From assembly GCF_963082655.1 (NCBI RefSeq), contig NC_081552.1, positions 127,443,494 to 127,507,493 of the forward strand: a stretch of DNA of 64,000 nucleotides, given 5' to 3'. Within the stretch, counting starts at the first letter, position 1; every line of letters begins with the position of its first letter. The notes under the pieces were generated by a model. It saw only the letters and a program-made list of their open reading frames with translations, was not told where the DNA came from and searched no databases. The translations under genes were made by a program, and so were the position numbers. This document shows, in pieces, positions 34,695-43,905 of this stretch. The DNA comes from Stomoxys calcitrans (taxonomy: Eukaryota; Arthropoda; Insecta; Diptera; Muscidae).

Positions 34695-35102
34695 AATTAT
34701 TCTTAATGAATGTATTAAACTTTATTCATTGAGTATGAGTTAAAAACTAAACTTACAATAATGCTGTTACTTAAAACTAAGCCACCACATTATGTTGCGC
34801 CGCTGTCGCTCTGCCAACGTTGCCATTGCATTTCTTGCTGACACAGTGGCCCGTGTAGAATATTGGGCTATTAACCTGTAGTGGGGTGTTGAATAGGCGG
34901 CTCGTGTTACTTGTGGGAATACGGGAGCATGAAGGTTTCCCATGAATGGTTGTAAGTAGTTGGTTTGGGTGCAATCAAATGAATAAGGTGTCTAGAATAA
35001 GGTGTCCAATGCGCTGACTTAGCAGCTCGTGTGGGGTTTTTGGTTGCCTTAGTGCAGCTAAACTGTGGGAATACGGGAACACGAGGGTTCCTCATGATAA
35101 CT
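34695..35102 (-). repeat. 3' LTR
   Basis: 408 bp. In element orientation it starts AGTTATCATGAGG and ends ATAATT. A possible poly(A) signal AATAAA lies at 34721-34726, close to the end. The env stop codon (35092-35094) falls inside this LTR. Short open frames within the LTR are accidental and appear identically in both LTRs. Confidence 0.9.
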
Positions 35103-36559
35103 CCTCCCCTTCTAAGTGGGGGCCGTCCTCGGTCCTTGTAATAGCGTTTTTGATTGCATCTTCAACTGACCTGGTTATGATGATCTTCTTTTTTGTGATG
35201 GTTCTTCGTCGTAATAGGTAACCTGCCAGTCCCACAATCGCAAAACCACCAATGATTGATAAACCTGCGATTTGGCCCTGATCGACCACACGTTGTAAAT
35301 GGCGGATGTGTTGGAGGTTCCGTTGGTTCACGTGATGCAGATAGGGGGCACTTAGTATCTCAGTGTGTTGTGTCAGGTTGATCTCAGAAGCCCATGGAGT
35401 TTCAGGTTGCAGAGGAGTCGTCGAATTCTCGTTGTAATATACCGAATCGTTGATTTTTACATGATCTTTGAAAATGACCAGGTAAGTGCCATTAATTGTA
35501 ACGGGAGCTTCATTACTTTCTTCTACTATTGCCAGTTGGTCATTTATGACTACCAATCCATCGCCTATTGGTGTAATCGGCGTGAGATTGTTGAATGTGG
35601 TGCTGCAGCTTGCAGTGTTACTTGTCAGTAGTTGTAGAGCGCATGATGTGGCTGATGACGGTAGGCAAAAAGTTGGTATCGTGTCGCTGCAGTTCCTTAC
35701 CGCTAAGGTACGATTATGGCATACCGCTAAGGTGGATTCTTGTAGGTGGAGCATTTGGTGGCCGTGAGCTACTGGTAAAATAGTAATTTTCTTACATCTA
35801 AGCTTAGGAATAGGATATCTTATTAGGAAGTAAATTACATTATCGTATTGCAAAATCTTAATATTAGCTACAGCCATAACATCGGCCACGGAGAGGTTCG
35901 TGAAGTGCTCATTTTTTATTATGAAGTTTATTTCGTTACTGTCTAAAAGGATGGGGTTCAAGACTCCAATTTTTGCGAATGTGATAGAAGTGATAAGATT
36001 GTCTAAGTCTGTTATTATTGCTCTGTTTCTAGCTAATAGAATATCGTAAAGGTGGCTAGTGTCTATTTCTCTGTGTTTTTCTGTCTTCAAGATTTTATTT
36101 ACTGTAATGGTGAGACTATTAATTTCTTTTTGTACCTCCGTGTTGATAGTAAACTGTCTGTCCTGGGAGTCGATTAGTTGTTCTGCCTTGTTTGTTAGTC
36201 TGTCAAAGTCGTCATGGTCTGGGGTCCCTGCAATATATTTCAGTACCGTCCCTATAAAGTTCAAGCTTCTCGCTTGTCTGTGATGAGTATTTACTGTCTG
36301 TATTAGTCTACTTATCTGATTTATGTCTGCGTCTAGCAACTTCCTCATGTGTGTTTGAGGAAAATGGTCCGCAGCGTTAGCTGTCTCGTCCTTTAGTCGT
36401 TCGTACAGAGTCAGGTTCGTAACATGTTTGATGTGTCCATAACTTTCCCAGATAACAAGGTCACCACCGGTCACCGGAATGTATCCTGCATTTGAGTAGT
36501 CTATTAGTCGTCCAGATGTTGCTGATACCAATATGGCTATAACCAATTTTAAAGCGATT
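35092..36559 (-). CDS. env: Envelope glycoprotein, main exon (errantivirus Env)
   Basis: The frame is open for about 488 codons and lacks an ATG at its 5' edge; the start is supplied by splicing (see 41061-41074 and 36560). The protein begins with a hydrophobic signal-peptide stretch (VIAILVSATSG). About 90 residues in, RQAR is a furin-type cleavage motif, followed by FIGTVLKYIAG with a DxxD-like tail, the fusion-peptide region conserved with baculovirus F-type proteins. Several N-x-S/T sites (NLT, NCS, NGT, NDS) and paired cysteines lie in the ectodomain. A single transmembrane helix (IAGLSIIGGFAIVGLAGYLL) near residue 430 precedes a basic tail of about 39 residues. It would act at the particle surface as a class I fusion protein. 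No internal stop or frameshift is seen. Confidence 0.85.
35103..35113 (-). promoter_or_regulatory. Polypurine tract
   Basis: In element orientation AGAAGGGGAGG directly precedes the 3' LTR. In this family the tract resists RNase H and primes plus-strand DNA synthesis. Confidence 0.8.
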
Positions 36560-36575
36560 CTGAAAACGTAAGTTA
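36560..36575 (-). promoter_or_regulatory. Splice acceptor for env mRNA
   Basis: In element orientation a pyrimidine-rich TTACGTTTTCAG ends at 36560, directly before the open env frame. The phase fits the donor at 41066 without creating a stop. Both sites were read by eye, not tested by a splice predictor. Confidence 0.65.
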
Positions 36576-36644
36576 TAAAAAAATTTTTTTTTTTTAATCG
36601 TCTCCCGCATATAACGTTGTGTTAATTCTAGAAAGGAAGAAAAT

Positions 36645-39600
36645 TCAGCGGAGATTGTCCTTATGGACCCTCCTCCCCCTTATGAGAACGGTGGTACCCA
36701 GGTCTTTTTCAACTTCCTCTTCGGTGTAAAGAGGTGTAAGTTTATTACCTAGCCTTCTGTTATTTTTTACGAGCACCTTCTCCCCAACGGCAAAATCCCT
36801 ATCTTGCCTATTCCTATTGTGCGCTTCTAAGTTTTTGATCTGAGTGTTTTTTATACGCGATACTATTTGTGCGTCGGCTTCCGAGGAATGAAAGGCTGTA
36901 ATAGGTTTCGTCTCAGTTACCGAATGTATTGACCTGTTATATTCGATGGTAGCCAAAAGAACTATCTCTTCGATATCATCTAAATTTTTGTCAAGTTTAA
37001 GACATCTAGATATTTCCATCAGTGTGTTGTGAAATCGCTCTACCTGTCCATTTGAGGTACTGTGCAAGGGTGGAGCGTTCGCAATATCGATGTCGAAATG
37101 GTTCTTTAACGTGGCCTTGATGCTATGTGAATTGAGCGACTTCTCGTTGTCACAGTAAATAGTTTTCGTATTTGAAAACACATTGAGCAACTGCAGAAGC
37201 TGAGGCTTAACGTCTACTATCGTCCTAGACTTTAAAGACTGTACTATTGCAAATTTTGAAAATTTGTCAATGCAAGTCAAAAAATATTTCGACCCTGTTG
37301 AAAATATATCAATGTGGAGAATTTCTCCACAATATGTGGGTATGGGCGTTTGAGCAATGAGTTGCTTTCTTGGATGGCGGTCATACTTCGCTTGAGAGCA
37401 TACGCGACAATTTGCTACAAATTGTTTAGTCTTCTTTTCCATTTTTGGAAAAAAATAGTCTTCAATTATTTGCTTCACGTTTTCCTGGGCTGCTCGGTGT
37501 GCTCGATTGTGTTCGGCTGCGATAATTTCCTGTTGTTCGTTAGGATCTGATATATCAATAACTAACTTTTCTGTGTGCCTGAATTTCACGGTTGGAAAGA
37601 GCTCGATCAATTTATGCTGGAATCGTGCCAATGTGTGTAGATCACACTGCAGAGCATTTACTACATCTACGTTCACGGCTTCCTGGAGATTTTTAATTAA
37701 ATCGTCATCGGTTCGGAATGAAATCAAGTGTCTCGTCTTTTTCCCAAAAATAATGAAAGTTTTTTTCTGGGGTTCTGTGCCTTCCTCAACAAGTATCTGA
37801 TTACGGAAGCAATTTACCGGCTTATCGGTTCTCTCAATCGTGTTGGTAGATGATTCTTCGCTGTGGATTGTTTCAACACTCGCATTGTCTAAAGCATTAA
37901 TGTGCTGTCTGGACAGCGCATCTGCAACTACGTTTTCCTTGCCTGGTTTATAGATTAGCTTTGCGTTGCATTCATCAATGAAAGCTTTCCACCTTTTAAT
38001 TTTAGAATTCGGATTTCTGTCCGAAACGGCAAAGGTTAATGGTTGGTGGTCCGTGAATACGTTTAATTTTGATACACCATAAAGGTAGTTTCTAAGCGTT
38101 TTAAGTGCCCAGACAATGGCTAATAATTCCCGTTCATTAGTAGCGTAATGTTCCTCGCTAATTGTCAAAGTGCGGGAAATCATGGTTATAGGTTTTCCCT
38201 CCTGTGAAAGGACAGCACCTATAGCATGGGAGGATGCGTCTGTGGTTAAATCGAACGCTTTTCGGAAATCTGGGTATGTTAAGGTTACGTCTTCGGAGGC
38301 AAGTATATCTTTTATTTTAATAAAGGCTTTTTTCTGCTCACTAGTCAAATCAATCTTGATTTTTTTCGACTGTGTTGCAGTAACTCGGCCGTACTCTCCT
38401 CTCAGTATGTTTGATAGTGGTTTCGCAATCTTGGCGAAGTCGCGTATGAAGCAGCGGTAGTATCCCGCTAAGCCTAAGAATGACCTTAGACCTCTTAACG
38501 TGCTGGGCTCAGGAAAATTCCGAATTGTTTCAATTTTTTCAGCACAAGTTTTAATTCCTCCTTGTGAAACTAAGAACCCTAAGTATTCGACCTCGGTTTG
38601 GAAAAATTTTGATTTTTCTGCCGATACCCTCATATTGGCTTCGAATAGACTTCGCATCACTACTTCCGTATCTGTTAAATGGTCTTGCTCGTTTTTCGAG
38701 AATATAATGACATCGTCGACGTAGACGAAACATCTCTTACCGATGTGTTCTCTTAACACATCGTCTATCGCCCTTTGGAAAATGCTGGGCGCGTTCTTCA
38801 GACCGAAGGCCAGTCTGCAGAATTCATATTTTCCGTTTTTTACAGAAAATGCGGTTTTTTCTCTATCGTGTTCAGACAACTGAATTTGGTGGAAACCTGA
38901 TTTTAGGTCTAGTGTAGTGAAGAATTTACTCCCGCCAAGGTTGGATAGAGTTTCCGTTATTTCTGGAATCGGGTACCTATCACTGACAGTTTTATCATTA
39001 AGTTTTCGAAAATCTATAACTAATCGCTTTTTTTCCTGTCCATTTTCATCAAAGCCCTTTTTTTTAACGACCCATATTGGGTTGTTATAGGGGGACCTAG
39101 ACTTTCGAATGATACCGTTTGCCAGTAAATCCTGAATTTCCTTATTAACAAAATCCGCAACGCCCAGTGGGTACGGGTACAGTCTTGAGTAAACTGGGTC
39201 TTCGTTCTCCGTGCGGATGGTCGCAACCACATTCGTATTGTATGGGAGTGCTTCATTGGGGTCTGCAAATACTCCGTTTACGTTGGCAATTACTCTAAAG
39301 AATGCGTCTTTGAACTCCCCTGGTACCGACTTAGCCTGAAGTTGTAAATGATTTATATCCTGGCTGGTAATAAATAAAATAACTTCTTTTCCATGGTCAT
39401 GTGTAATTGTGTTAGTTTTTAAATCAATGGATGCGTGTACCTTATTCAATAAATCAAGGCCAATAACGCCATCAAATGATTTCAACTCGGGTAAAATAAA
39501 AAAATCTTCTGTAACGCCGAAAATTCTAATTTTGCATTTAAGTTTGATGGGAGTAACTCCATGAATTGATTTTACTGCAAATGAATTTTGGACCTCCTTT

Positions 39601-39719
39601 ACTCCCTTTAGTTCCGGTAAGGGTTTGATGTAACTCCTTGAAGCCCCCGTGTCGACAAGGAGTTTGATTTCTTTCCCTCCTATTGACCTTGAAATCCAAG
39701 GCAGGAGGGACCTTCCCCT
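36645..39719 (-). CDS. pol: Pol polyprotein: protease, RT, RNase H, integrase
   Basis: About 1024 codons are read after a -1 shift out of gag. Protease carries LLVDTGAS (DTGA codons at 39642-39653). Reverse transcriptase shows TTLDLKSGFHQIQL, LAFGLKNAPSIFQ and FVYVDDVIIFSK, with the catalytic YVDD at 38712-38723. RNase H shows LTTDASSHAIGAVLSQ, NERELLAIVWAL and VFTDHQPL. Integrase has an H-x3-H (HNRAH) and C-x2-C (CRVC) zinc finger, then the D,D,E triad in HIDIF, YCDNE and GQVERFH. It ends HKDNLR and stop at 36645, before the env intron end. All catalytic residues I could check are present. It makes proviral DNA and integrates it into host chromatin. Confidence 0.9.
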   Translation of the reverse strand, partial: RGRSLLPWISRSIGGKEIKLLVDTGASRSYIKPLPELKGVKEVQNSFAVKSIHGVTPIKLKCKIRIFGVTEDFFILPELKSFDGVIGLDLLNKVHASIDLKTNTITHDHGKEVILFITSQDINHLQLQAKSVPGEFKDAFFRVIANVNGVFADPNEALPYNTNVVATIRTENEDPVYSRLYPYPLGVADFVNKEIQDLLANGIIRKSRSPYNNPIWVVKKKGFDENGQEKKRLVIDFRKLNDKTVSDRYPIPEITETLSNLGGSKFFTTLDLKSGFHQIQLSEHDREKTAFSVKNGKYEFCRLAFGLKNAPSIFQRAIDDVLREHIGKRCFVYVDDVIIFSKNEQDHLTDTEVVMRSLFEANMRVSAEKSKFFQTEVEYLGFLVSQGGIKTCAEKIETIRNFPEPSTLRGLRSFLGLAGYYRCFIRDFAKIAKPLSNILRGEYGRVTATQSKKIKIDLTSEQKKAFIKIKDILASEDVTLTYPDFRKAFDLTTDASSHAIGAVLSQEGKPITMISRTLTISEEHYATNERELLAIVWALKTLRNYLYGVSKLNVFTDHQPLTFAVSDRNPNSKIKRWKAFIDECNAKLIYKPGKENVVADALSRQHINALDNASVETIHSEESSTNTIERTDKPVNCFRNQILVEEGTEPQKKTFIIFGKKTRHLISFRTDDDLIKNLQEAVNVDVVNALQCDLHTLARFQHKLIELFPTVKFRHTEKLVIDISDPNEQQEIIAAEHNRAHRAAQENVKQIIEDYFFPKMEKKTKQFVANCRVCSQAKYDRHPRKQLIAQTPIPTYCGEILHIDIFSTGSKYFLTCIDKFSKFAIVQSLKSRTIVDVKPQLLQLLNVFSNTKTIYCDNEKSLNSHSIKATLKNHFDIDIANAPPLHSTSNGQVERFHNTLMEISRCLKLDKNLDDIEEIVLLATIEYNRSIHSVTETKPITAFHSSEADAQIVSRIKNTQIKNLEAHNRNRQDRDFAVGEKVLVKNNRRLGNKLTPLYTEEEVEKDLGTTVLIRGRRVHKDNLR

Positions 39720-39725
39720 AAAAAA
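39674..39725 (-). promoter_or_regulatory. -1 ribosomal frameshift signal (gag to pol)
   Basis: The heptamer TTTTTTA lies at 39719-39725 in the correct phase for gag (last base of AAT, then TTT, TTA). Eight bases on, a perfect 8-bp stem pairs 39703-39710 (TCCCTCCT) with 39674-39681 (AGGAGGGA), and an inner 5-bp stem pairs 39697-39701 with 39687-39691. The gag stop (39680-39682) lies within the 3' arm. Slippage by -1 enters the pol frame, which is open from there on. Confidence 0.85.
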
Positions 39726-40957
39726 TTAAGCTCGTCGCTCTCAATTTCGTCTACGGCCTGTTCCGCATCTTCATCATACGTTGGCTCGTCCATTGATTCG
39801 TGTTCTTCGCTAAGATGATTCACACGTTGTAGTTTTGGTCCTGTGTATCGCCCTGAATTTGACGCTCGTTTCTGTGTATTTCCCTGTGACCTGTCATTAT
39901 AGTCATGACTTTGGTAGTTTGTTTTTTGTCTAAATTGGGATAGGGAAGGGTCTACTTCCATAGGTTCGACACGTCTATGATCGGCGAAGTTACCACTGGT
40001 GTGTGGCTTTTGGTTATTTAAGTTGTTCTGCGGTTGACCAGCCTGTTTCTGTTTGGTAACCGAATAATGTGGGTTCTTCTGTCCCACATTGTGATCCGTA
40101 TTAGGGGAATTTTGGGCAGAACTTGCCTTTCTGTTGTAAGAACTATCAGATCTATTTGCGAAATTTTTCGCGAAAGCGTAGCGCTCGTTATTAGCGTCTA
40201 CTTCTTGTGCTAAGGCCAATGCAGAAGGGAGGTCTGTTGGTCTTGAGGCAAACAGGATATCACAAAGGGGTTTCCTTAAACCTGATATGAAAACCCTAAG
40301 TGCATCGGCTCTGTATTTTTCGTTTATAGTGTCTGCTACACTATTTTCATATGACATGATTGTCTTATTGGCTAACAAGGTTAATTTCTTTTCTACCTCA
40401 TCGTAGAAATCTAGTAACTGCATCGAACCCTGCCTCAGCGTGGACAGTTCTTGTTCGATCAGATATATCGGACGTTTGTCCGCGTAAGTAAAATCGAGAC
40501 GGGCAATGATTGCTTTAAAACTTAATACCGTGCTAAAGGATGAAAGTACTGCATCGGCGGCACCTCGCACTTTATTTCTAAGAATAATCACCGCTTGATA
40601 GTGGCGTTCGCTGCCATCGTATTTCTCAAATAACTCGTATGCATTGTGCGCTGCCTCGCGCCATGACACATAGGTGCCTGGCTGTCCGGAAAATTCCGGA
40701 AGAGACTTTATGGCATCTAAGGTGATATCACAAGGTACCAGCGGATTTATCCGAACTTTCGTAAACTTTTCAATTTTAGGTTTGTCAGTAGCAAGTCTAC
40801 TGTTAATCGCAGTTATTTTCCTGTCGAATTCTAATTTTTGAGCGGCCAATGCTCTGCTCACTTCTGCTCTAACTAGCTCACTTACTTGTTCGGCGTTCAT
40901 GGTTTCTTTTGTTTCTAAACTTAACTTGCCTAATAAGTCTTCTAATTCCTGACTCAT
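39680..40957 (-). CDS. gag: Gag structural protein, 425 aa
   Basis: It starts at ATG 40957 (MSQELEDLLGKLSLETKE). Residues 1-60 include a helical, charged segment. The central region (about 90-260, SWREAAHNAYELFEKYDG, FISGLRKPLCDILFASRP) looks like a Ty3/gypsy capsid domain. The C-terminal third is rich in Gln, Asn, Ser and Arg with no CCHC zinc knuckle, as in Drosophila gypsy-type Gags, and ends in an acidic stretch before the frameshift site. It forms the particle and packages RNA. ATG 40957 is the first ATG in this frame after the leader; a tiny upstream frame exists at 41072-41074. Confidence 0.88.
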   Translation of the reverse strand: MSQELEDLLGKLSLETKETMNAEQVSELVRAEVSRALAAQKLEFDRKITAINSRLATDKPKIEKFTKVRINPLVPCDITLDAIKSLPEFSGQPGTYVSWREAAHNAYELFEKYDGSERHYQAVIILRNKVRGAADAVLSSFSTVLSFKAIIARLDFTYADKRPIYLIEQELSTLRQGSMQLLDFYDEVEKKLTLLANKTIMSYENSVADTINEKYRADALRVFISGLRKPLCDILFASRPTDLPSALALAQEVDANNERYAFAKNFANRSDSSYNRKASSAQNSPNTDHNVGQKNPHYSVTKQKQAGQPQNNLNNQKPHTSGNFADHRRVEPMEVDPSLSQFRQKTNYQSHDYNDRSQGNTQKRASNSGRYTGPKLQRVNHLSEEHESMDEPTYDEDAEQAVDEIESDELNFLGEGPSCLGFQGQ

Positions 40958-41522
40958 AAATTATTCGCAAAAAATGGAGTATTCCCAAAAAAAAAAAATA
41001 TATTTGAATGAATTTGGTTAAATTTTCTCCTTTTTTATTTCAATTTTCACTTGGCACTTCACTTACCTTATCATCCTTAAATGTTAGGTAAATTAATTAA
41101 AATTAATTTCTGTTGTTGATTTTCGGTAGCTTCTTCCACTTCTTGGCTCGGGATGTGTGTTTCTTGATGAGCCCTCTGATTGTTTTTCACTTTCTTTCGC
41201 CGCCCAAGGATATTCGTTCCTTGGTGACTTAAGCTTATTTTCGAATTGAGTCCTTTCAATTGAGTCCTTTTTTCTTAAGGGTATTTTGGTACAGTTTTGA
41301 CTGAGCTTTCTTTCCTATTTATATTTTTTTTCTCACAGGATTTTTATTTTATGTTTTGTAGTTTCACTTTTCACAGTTCTAACTTTTTTTAGAGTTCTTT
41401 TCGCGAAGTGAACCACGTACGTTTTTACTTTTCCTTTTTTAGGATTTGTATTTTTATTTTATATTTTGTAGTTTCACTTTTCGCAGTTCTAACTTTTTTT
41501 AGAGTTCTTTTCGCGAAGTGAA
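40958..41522 (-). other. Provirus 5' leader
   Basis: Non-coding leader between primer site and gag. It contains the splice donor (41061-41070), a three-codon ATG frame, and a tandem duplication of about 110 bp. A 60-codon open frame inside it (41077-41259) shows no family features and is likely chance. Confidence 0.75.
41061..41074 (-). promoter_or_regulatory. Env splice donor with its own ATG
   Basis: In element orientation AAG|GTAAGT is a consensus donor, with the cut after 41067. An ATG at 41072-41074 lies five bases before the cut. In unspliced RNA this ATG reads three codons and stops within the donor. In spliced RNA the phase leads into env. Confidence 0.7.
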
Positions 41523-41528
41523 CCACGT
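41337..41528 (-). repeat. Tandem duplication of about 110 bp beside the primer site
   Basis: Copies at 41337-41418 and 41441-41528 share 'gttctaactttttttagagttcttttcgcgaagtgaaccacgt' with one or two changes in the wider unit. The duplicated unit includes the distal bases of the primer site (CCACGT). Confidence 0.75.
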
Positions 41529-41537
41529 TGGGCGCCA
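41523..41537 (-). promoter_or_regulatory. Primer-binding site, tRNA-Lys type
   Basis: In element orientation TGGCGCCCAACGTGG adjoins the 5' LTR, its first T being the last LTR base. It is complementary to the 3' end of insect tRNA-Lys over 15 bases (tRNA sequence from memory). Drosophila gypsy uses the same tRNA class, whereas 17.6/297-type elements use tRNA-Ser. Confidence 0.75.
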
Positions 41538-41944
41538 ATTATTCTTAATGAATGTATTAAACTTTATTCATTGAGTATGAGTTAAAAACTAAACTTACAA
41601 TAATGCTGTTACTTAAAACTAAGCCACCACATTATGTTGCGCCGCTGTCGCTCTGCCAACGTTGCCATTGCATTTCTTGCTGACACAGTGGCCCGTGTAG
41701 AATATTGGGCTATTAACCTGTAGTGGGGTGTTGAATAGGCGGCTCGTGTTACTTGTGGGAATACGGGAGCATGAAGGTTTCCCATGAATGGTTGTAAGTA
41801 GTTGGTTTGGGTGCAATCAAATGAATAAGGTGTCTAGAATAAGGTGTCCAATGCGCTGACTTAGCAGCTCGTGTGGGGTTTTTGGTTGCCTTAGTGCAGC
41901 TAAACTGTGGGAATACGGGAACACGAGGGTTCCTCATGATAACT
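41537..41944 (-). repeat. 5' LTR
   Basis: 408 bp, with no difference from the 3' LTR found by eye. It would carry the promoter and the start of the transcript. TATA at 41945-41948 flanks it. Confidence 0.9.
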
Positions 41945-41948
41945 TATA
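41945..41948. repeat. Target-site duplication TATA (right)
   Basis: Pairs with 34691-34694. Bases 41949-42187 beyond it hold nothing I recognise. Confidence 0.85.
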
Positions 41949-42187
41949 TAAAATGTAAGAGCCAAAAAAGATATGTTAAAAATGGAATATAGAATATGTA
42001 AATGAGCTATTTAAAAGCAGCAGTTGAATTCTGTAAACCGTTTTAACGAAAATCATTTAGCGATAAAAGAAAAGTTAACGAATTTTGTATTCAATAACCA
42101 TCCATTAAAGTCAGCTGATTTCGCTAAAAAATAGAAAATCTTCATCTAAACGACGGACAATTATTTAGCGATGAAAAATAAAAGTCC

Positions 42188-42330
42188 GATCTAAACTTCT
42201 TGAGCTTCTAGAGGGCGCAGTTCCAATCCGATTTGGCTGAAATTTTTCATGAAATGTTTTGTTCCAACAATTATACTAAGTATGGTCCAAATAGGGTCAT
42301 TATCTGATATAGCTCCCATATAAACTGTCT
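42188..42330 (+). mobile_element. A1 HINE fragment, one unit
   Basis: A single unit ('cttcttgagcttctagagggcgcagttcc' to 'agctcccatataaac') abuts the LINE copy to its right with no termini. Confidence 0.6.
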
Positions 42331-43400
42331 GCGAGTCAGCCGGAGTTTAGTACGAATACTGCATGTCTCCGGTCGCCATCAGCCTCATCCAATCTTCCAC
42401 TTGGTGGTTGAAAGATTGGGATTACATTCCCTTAATCTTCCAAGTATCACTGCAGGATCTGAGGGAATCCTTGGTATCCAAGCATGCGCCATTGGTCGAG
42501 AAGGAATATTTCCTTCTTGACTAAATCTAGTGGTGCACCTGCCCAGATCTCACCAATATTTTTCAGCACTCAATGATACATTTCAATTGAGCGTTGATCG
42601 CTGAAGGCAATTAGTTTGTATCGGCCTCGATACCAGCCTGCATCGTCACAAACTGGAGGAGACCCAGGAAATTCCGCAAGGACATCGGAGAATACTGATG
42701 ACAATCCATTGACCACTCCAATTATTCCTAGGTATGCAGCCCTGTTCTTCTCACTTGTCGACAACTGCCATCACCAAACTGTCCCTAGCGACATTAGCAA
42801 AGGTTCTTGGACCCATCTAACTGTTGTTCGCCCTAGTTCTTTTAGGCATGGAATGCCCTCCAGGTGACCGCAGCCTTTTGGCTGACTGCGGTGCAGTTTC
42901 CAATCTAGACGTGTAGTCTTTGGGGTAGCCTGTGCAATGAATTCCCGAGCCCAATTTAGGGAATCTCTCTGCCTATCAGTGAGAATCTTTAAATCATTCG
43001 CACCAAGCCTCTCACTAAAACTGACAGCGATGCGTCTTCTATTATTCCAACCCCTTAAAGAGCGTGTTAGTTTGTCGGGGAAGGCCGATGGCCCAGGCAA
43101 ATTAAAGGCATGCGAAGAAGGAATAGCTTCGGCCTTGTCCTTTAGGCTCGAACCAAGTGTTTTCGTCAAAAGCCCCTGCTAACCAGTCGTCTGTCGGCTA
43201 GTAGAGCCTGGAGCAGCCGCTCACCCAGTCGAGGTTTCAGTAACAGACAACAAGCTACCGCTTGATACCACCACCGCAGCTGTTGGGTCTTTGGAGTCTA
43301 TTCTAAGCCTACTCCCGGGCTCTAGATATGCCGCTCCACTGGAAACAGACGCAGACGTTCAACCGCGTAATGGCGCAGCTATCCTTGCGTGATTAAATTT
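42331..43400 (-). pseudogene. LINE ORF1 pseudogene, uninterrupted copy
   Basis: On the minus strand it covers the same stretch as 11560-12577 plus 13451-13620, without the HINE and without the 11888-12076 insert, so it serves as the empty-site reference for both. Decoded pieces include AFNLPGPSAFPDKLTRSLRGW, SERLGANDLKILTDRQRDSL and GVVNGLSSVFSDVLAEFPG. At 42771-43169 a 132-codon frame is open; another 64 codons follow in a second frame. Its 3' part is lost at the HINE fragment at 42330. Confidence 0.6.
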
Positions 43401-43624
43401 TTCTTCCAAAAATAATGACCTATTACGAGTTACAGGAAAATTCTTGCGTAGTGAAATAACAATACGTCCGCTCCACTCAATGGTTCAAACAAGCTTGTTG
43501 CAAATTTCGAACAAATTGGTTTAAATTCGTTTTAAAAGCTGAAAACGTTAAATCGGTTGATCAATTATACGGGGTCAATATATGGATGCAGTTCGAAAAT
43601 TGGCCATTTTTATCAAACTAGTAT

Positions 43625-43905
43625 TTAGAGTACACAAAATTCCGATTACTGGCTTACCTTTGTTAATAGAATTATTGAGAATGTTTAGATGTGACAATAT
43701 GTTCGGAAAATCTGATCGATGAGGTTCAGGATTGGTCGGTCTCCATCGAGCATTGCTTCTCCGACCATCGCTACATTAGGTTTAGAACAACACGGCCAGC
43801 GCATAATCCGATAAGCTTCCGTAGTAAGTTGAAAACCAAATGGACAAAATTCAAAAGACTAATCAGAAAAGATAATTAAGATTGTCCAAGCATATTCAAC
43901 AAAAA
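43625..43905 (+). pseudogene. LINE endonuclease C-terminal fragment
   Basis: CSENLIDEVQDWSVSIEHCFSDHRYIRF is the end of an APE-like endonuclease (SDH is the catalytic His block), followed by the linker PISFRSKLKTKWTKF. It is the same LINE family as 27960-28140. It is interrupted by a HINE fragment and continues at about 44480. Confidence 0.6.

Larger units (their letters stand above)
34695..41944 (-). mobile_element. Gypsy-type endogenous retrovirus (errantivirus), intact
   Basis: A 7250-bp provirus in minus orientation. Its order is 5' LTR (41537-41944), primer site, leader, gag, pol, env, polypurine tract, 3' LTR (34695-35102). The LTRs have equal length (408 bp) and I found no difference on reading them side by side. 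All three frames are open to their expected stops. Errantiviruses (Metaviridae) are insect retroviruses/retrotransposons, some of which form infectious particles in the ovary. Whether this copy is active cannot be told from sequence alone. Confidence 0.92.

Noticed and set aside
34777..34974. 65-codon frame in the 3' LTR, repeated in the 5' LTR
   Set aside because: It lies in the regulatory LTR, has no family features and is present twice only because the LTRs are identical.
36059..36283. Plus-strand frames inside env and pol
   Set aside because: Shadows of the intact minus-strand retroviral genes.
39719..39725. Resemblance of the frameshift heptamer to HIV-1 as a sign of contamination
   Set aside because: Surrounding gag and pol are gypsy-type and flanked by fly repeats; the heptamer is a common solution and likely convergent.
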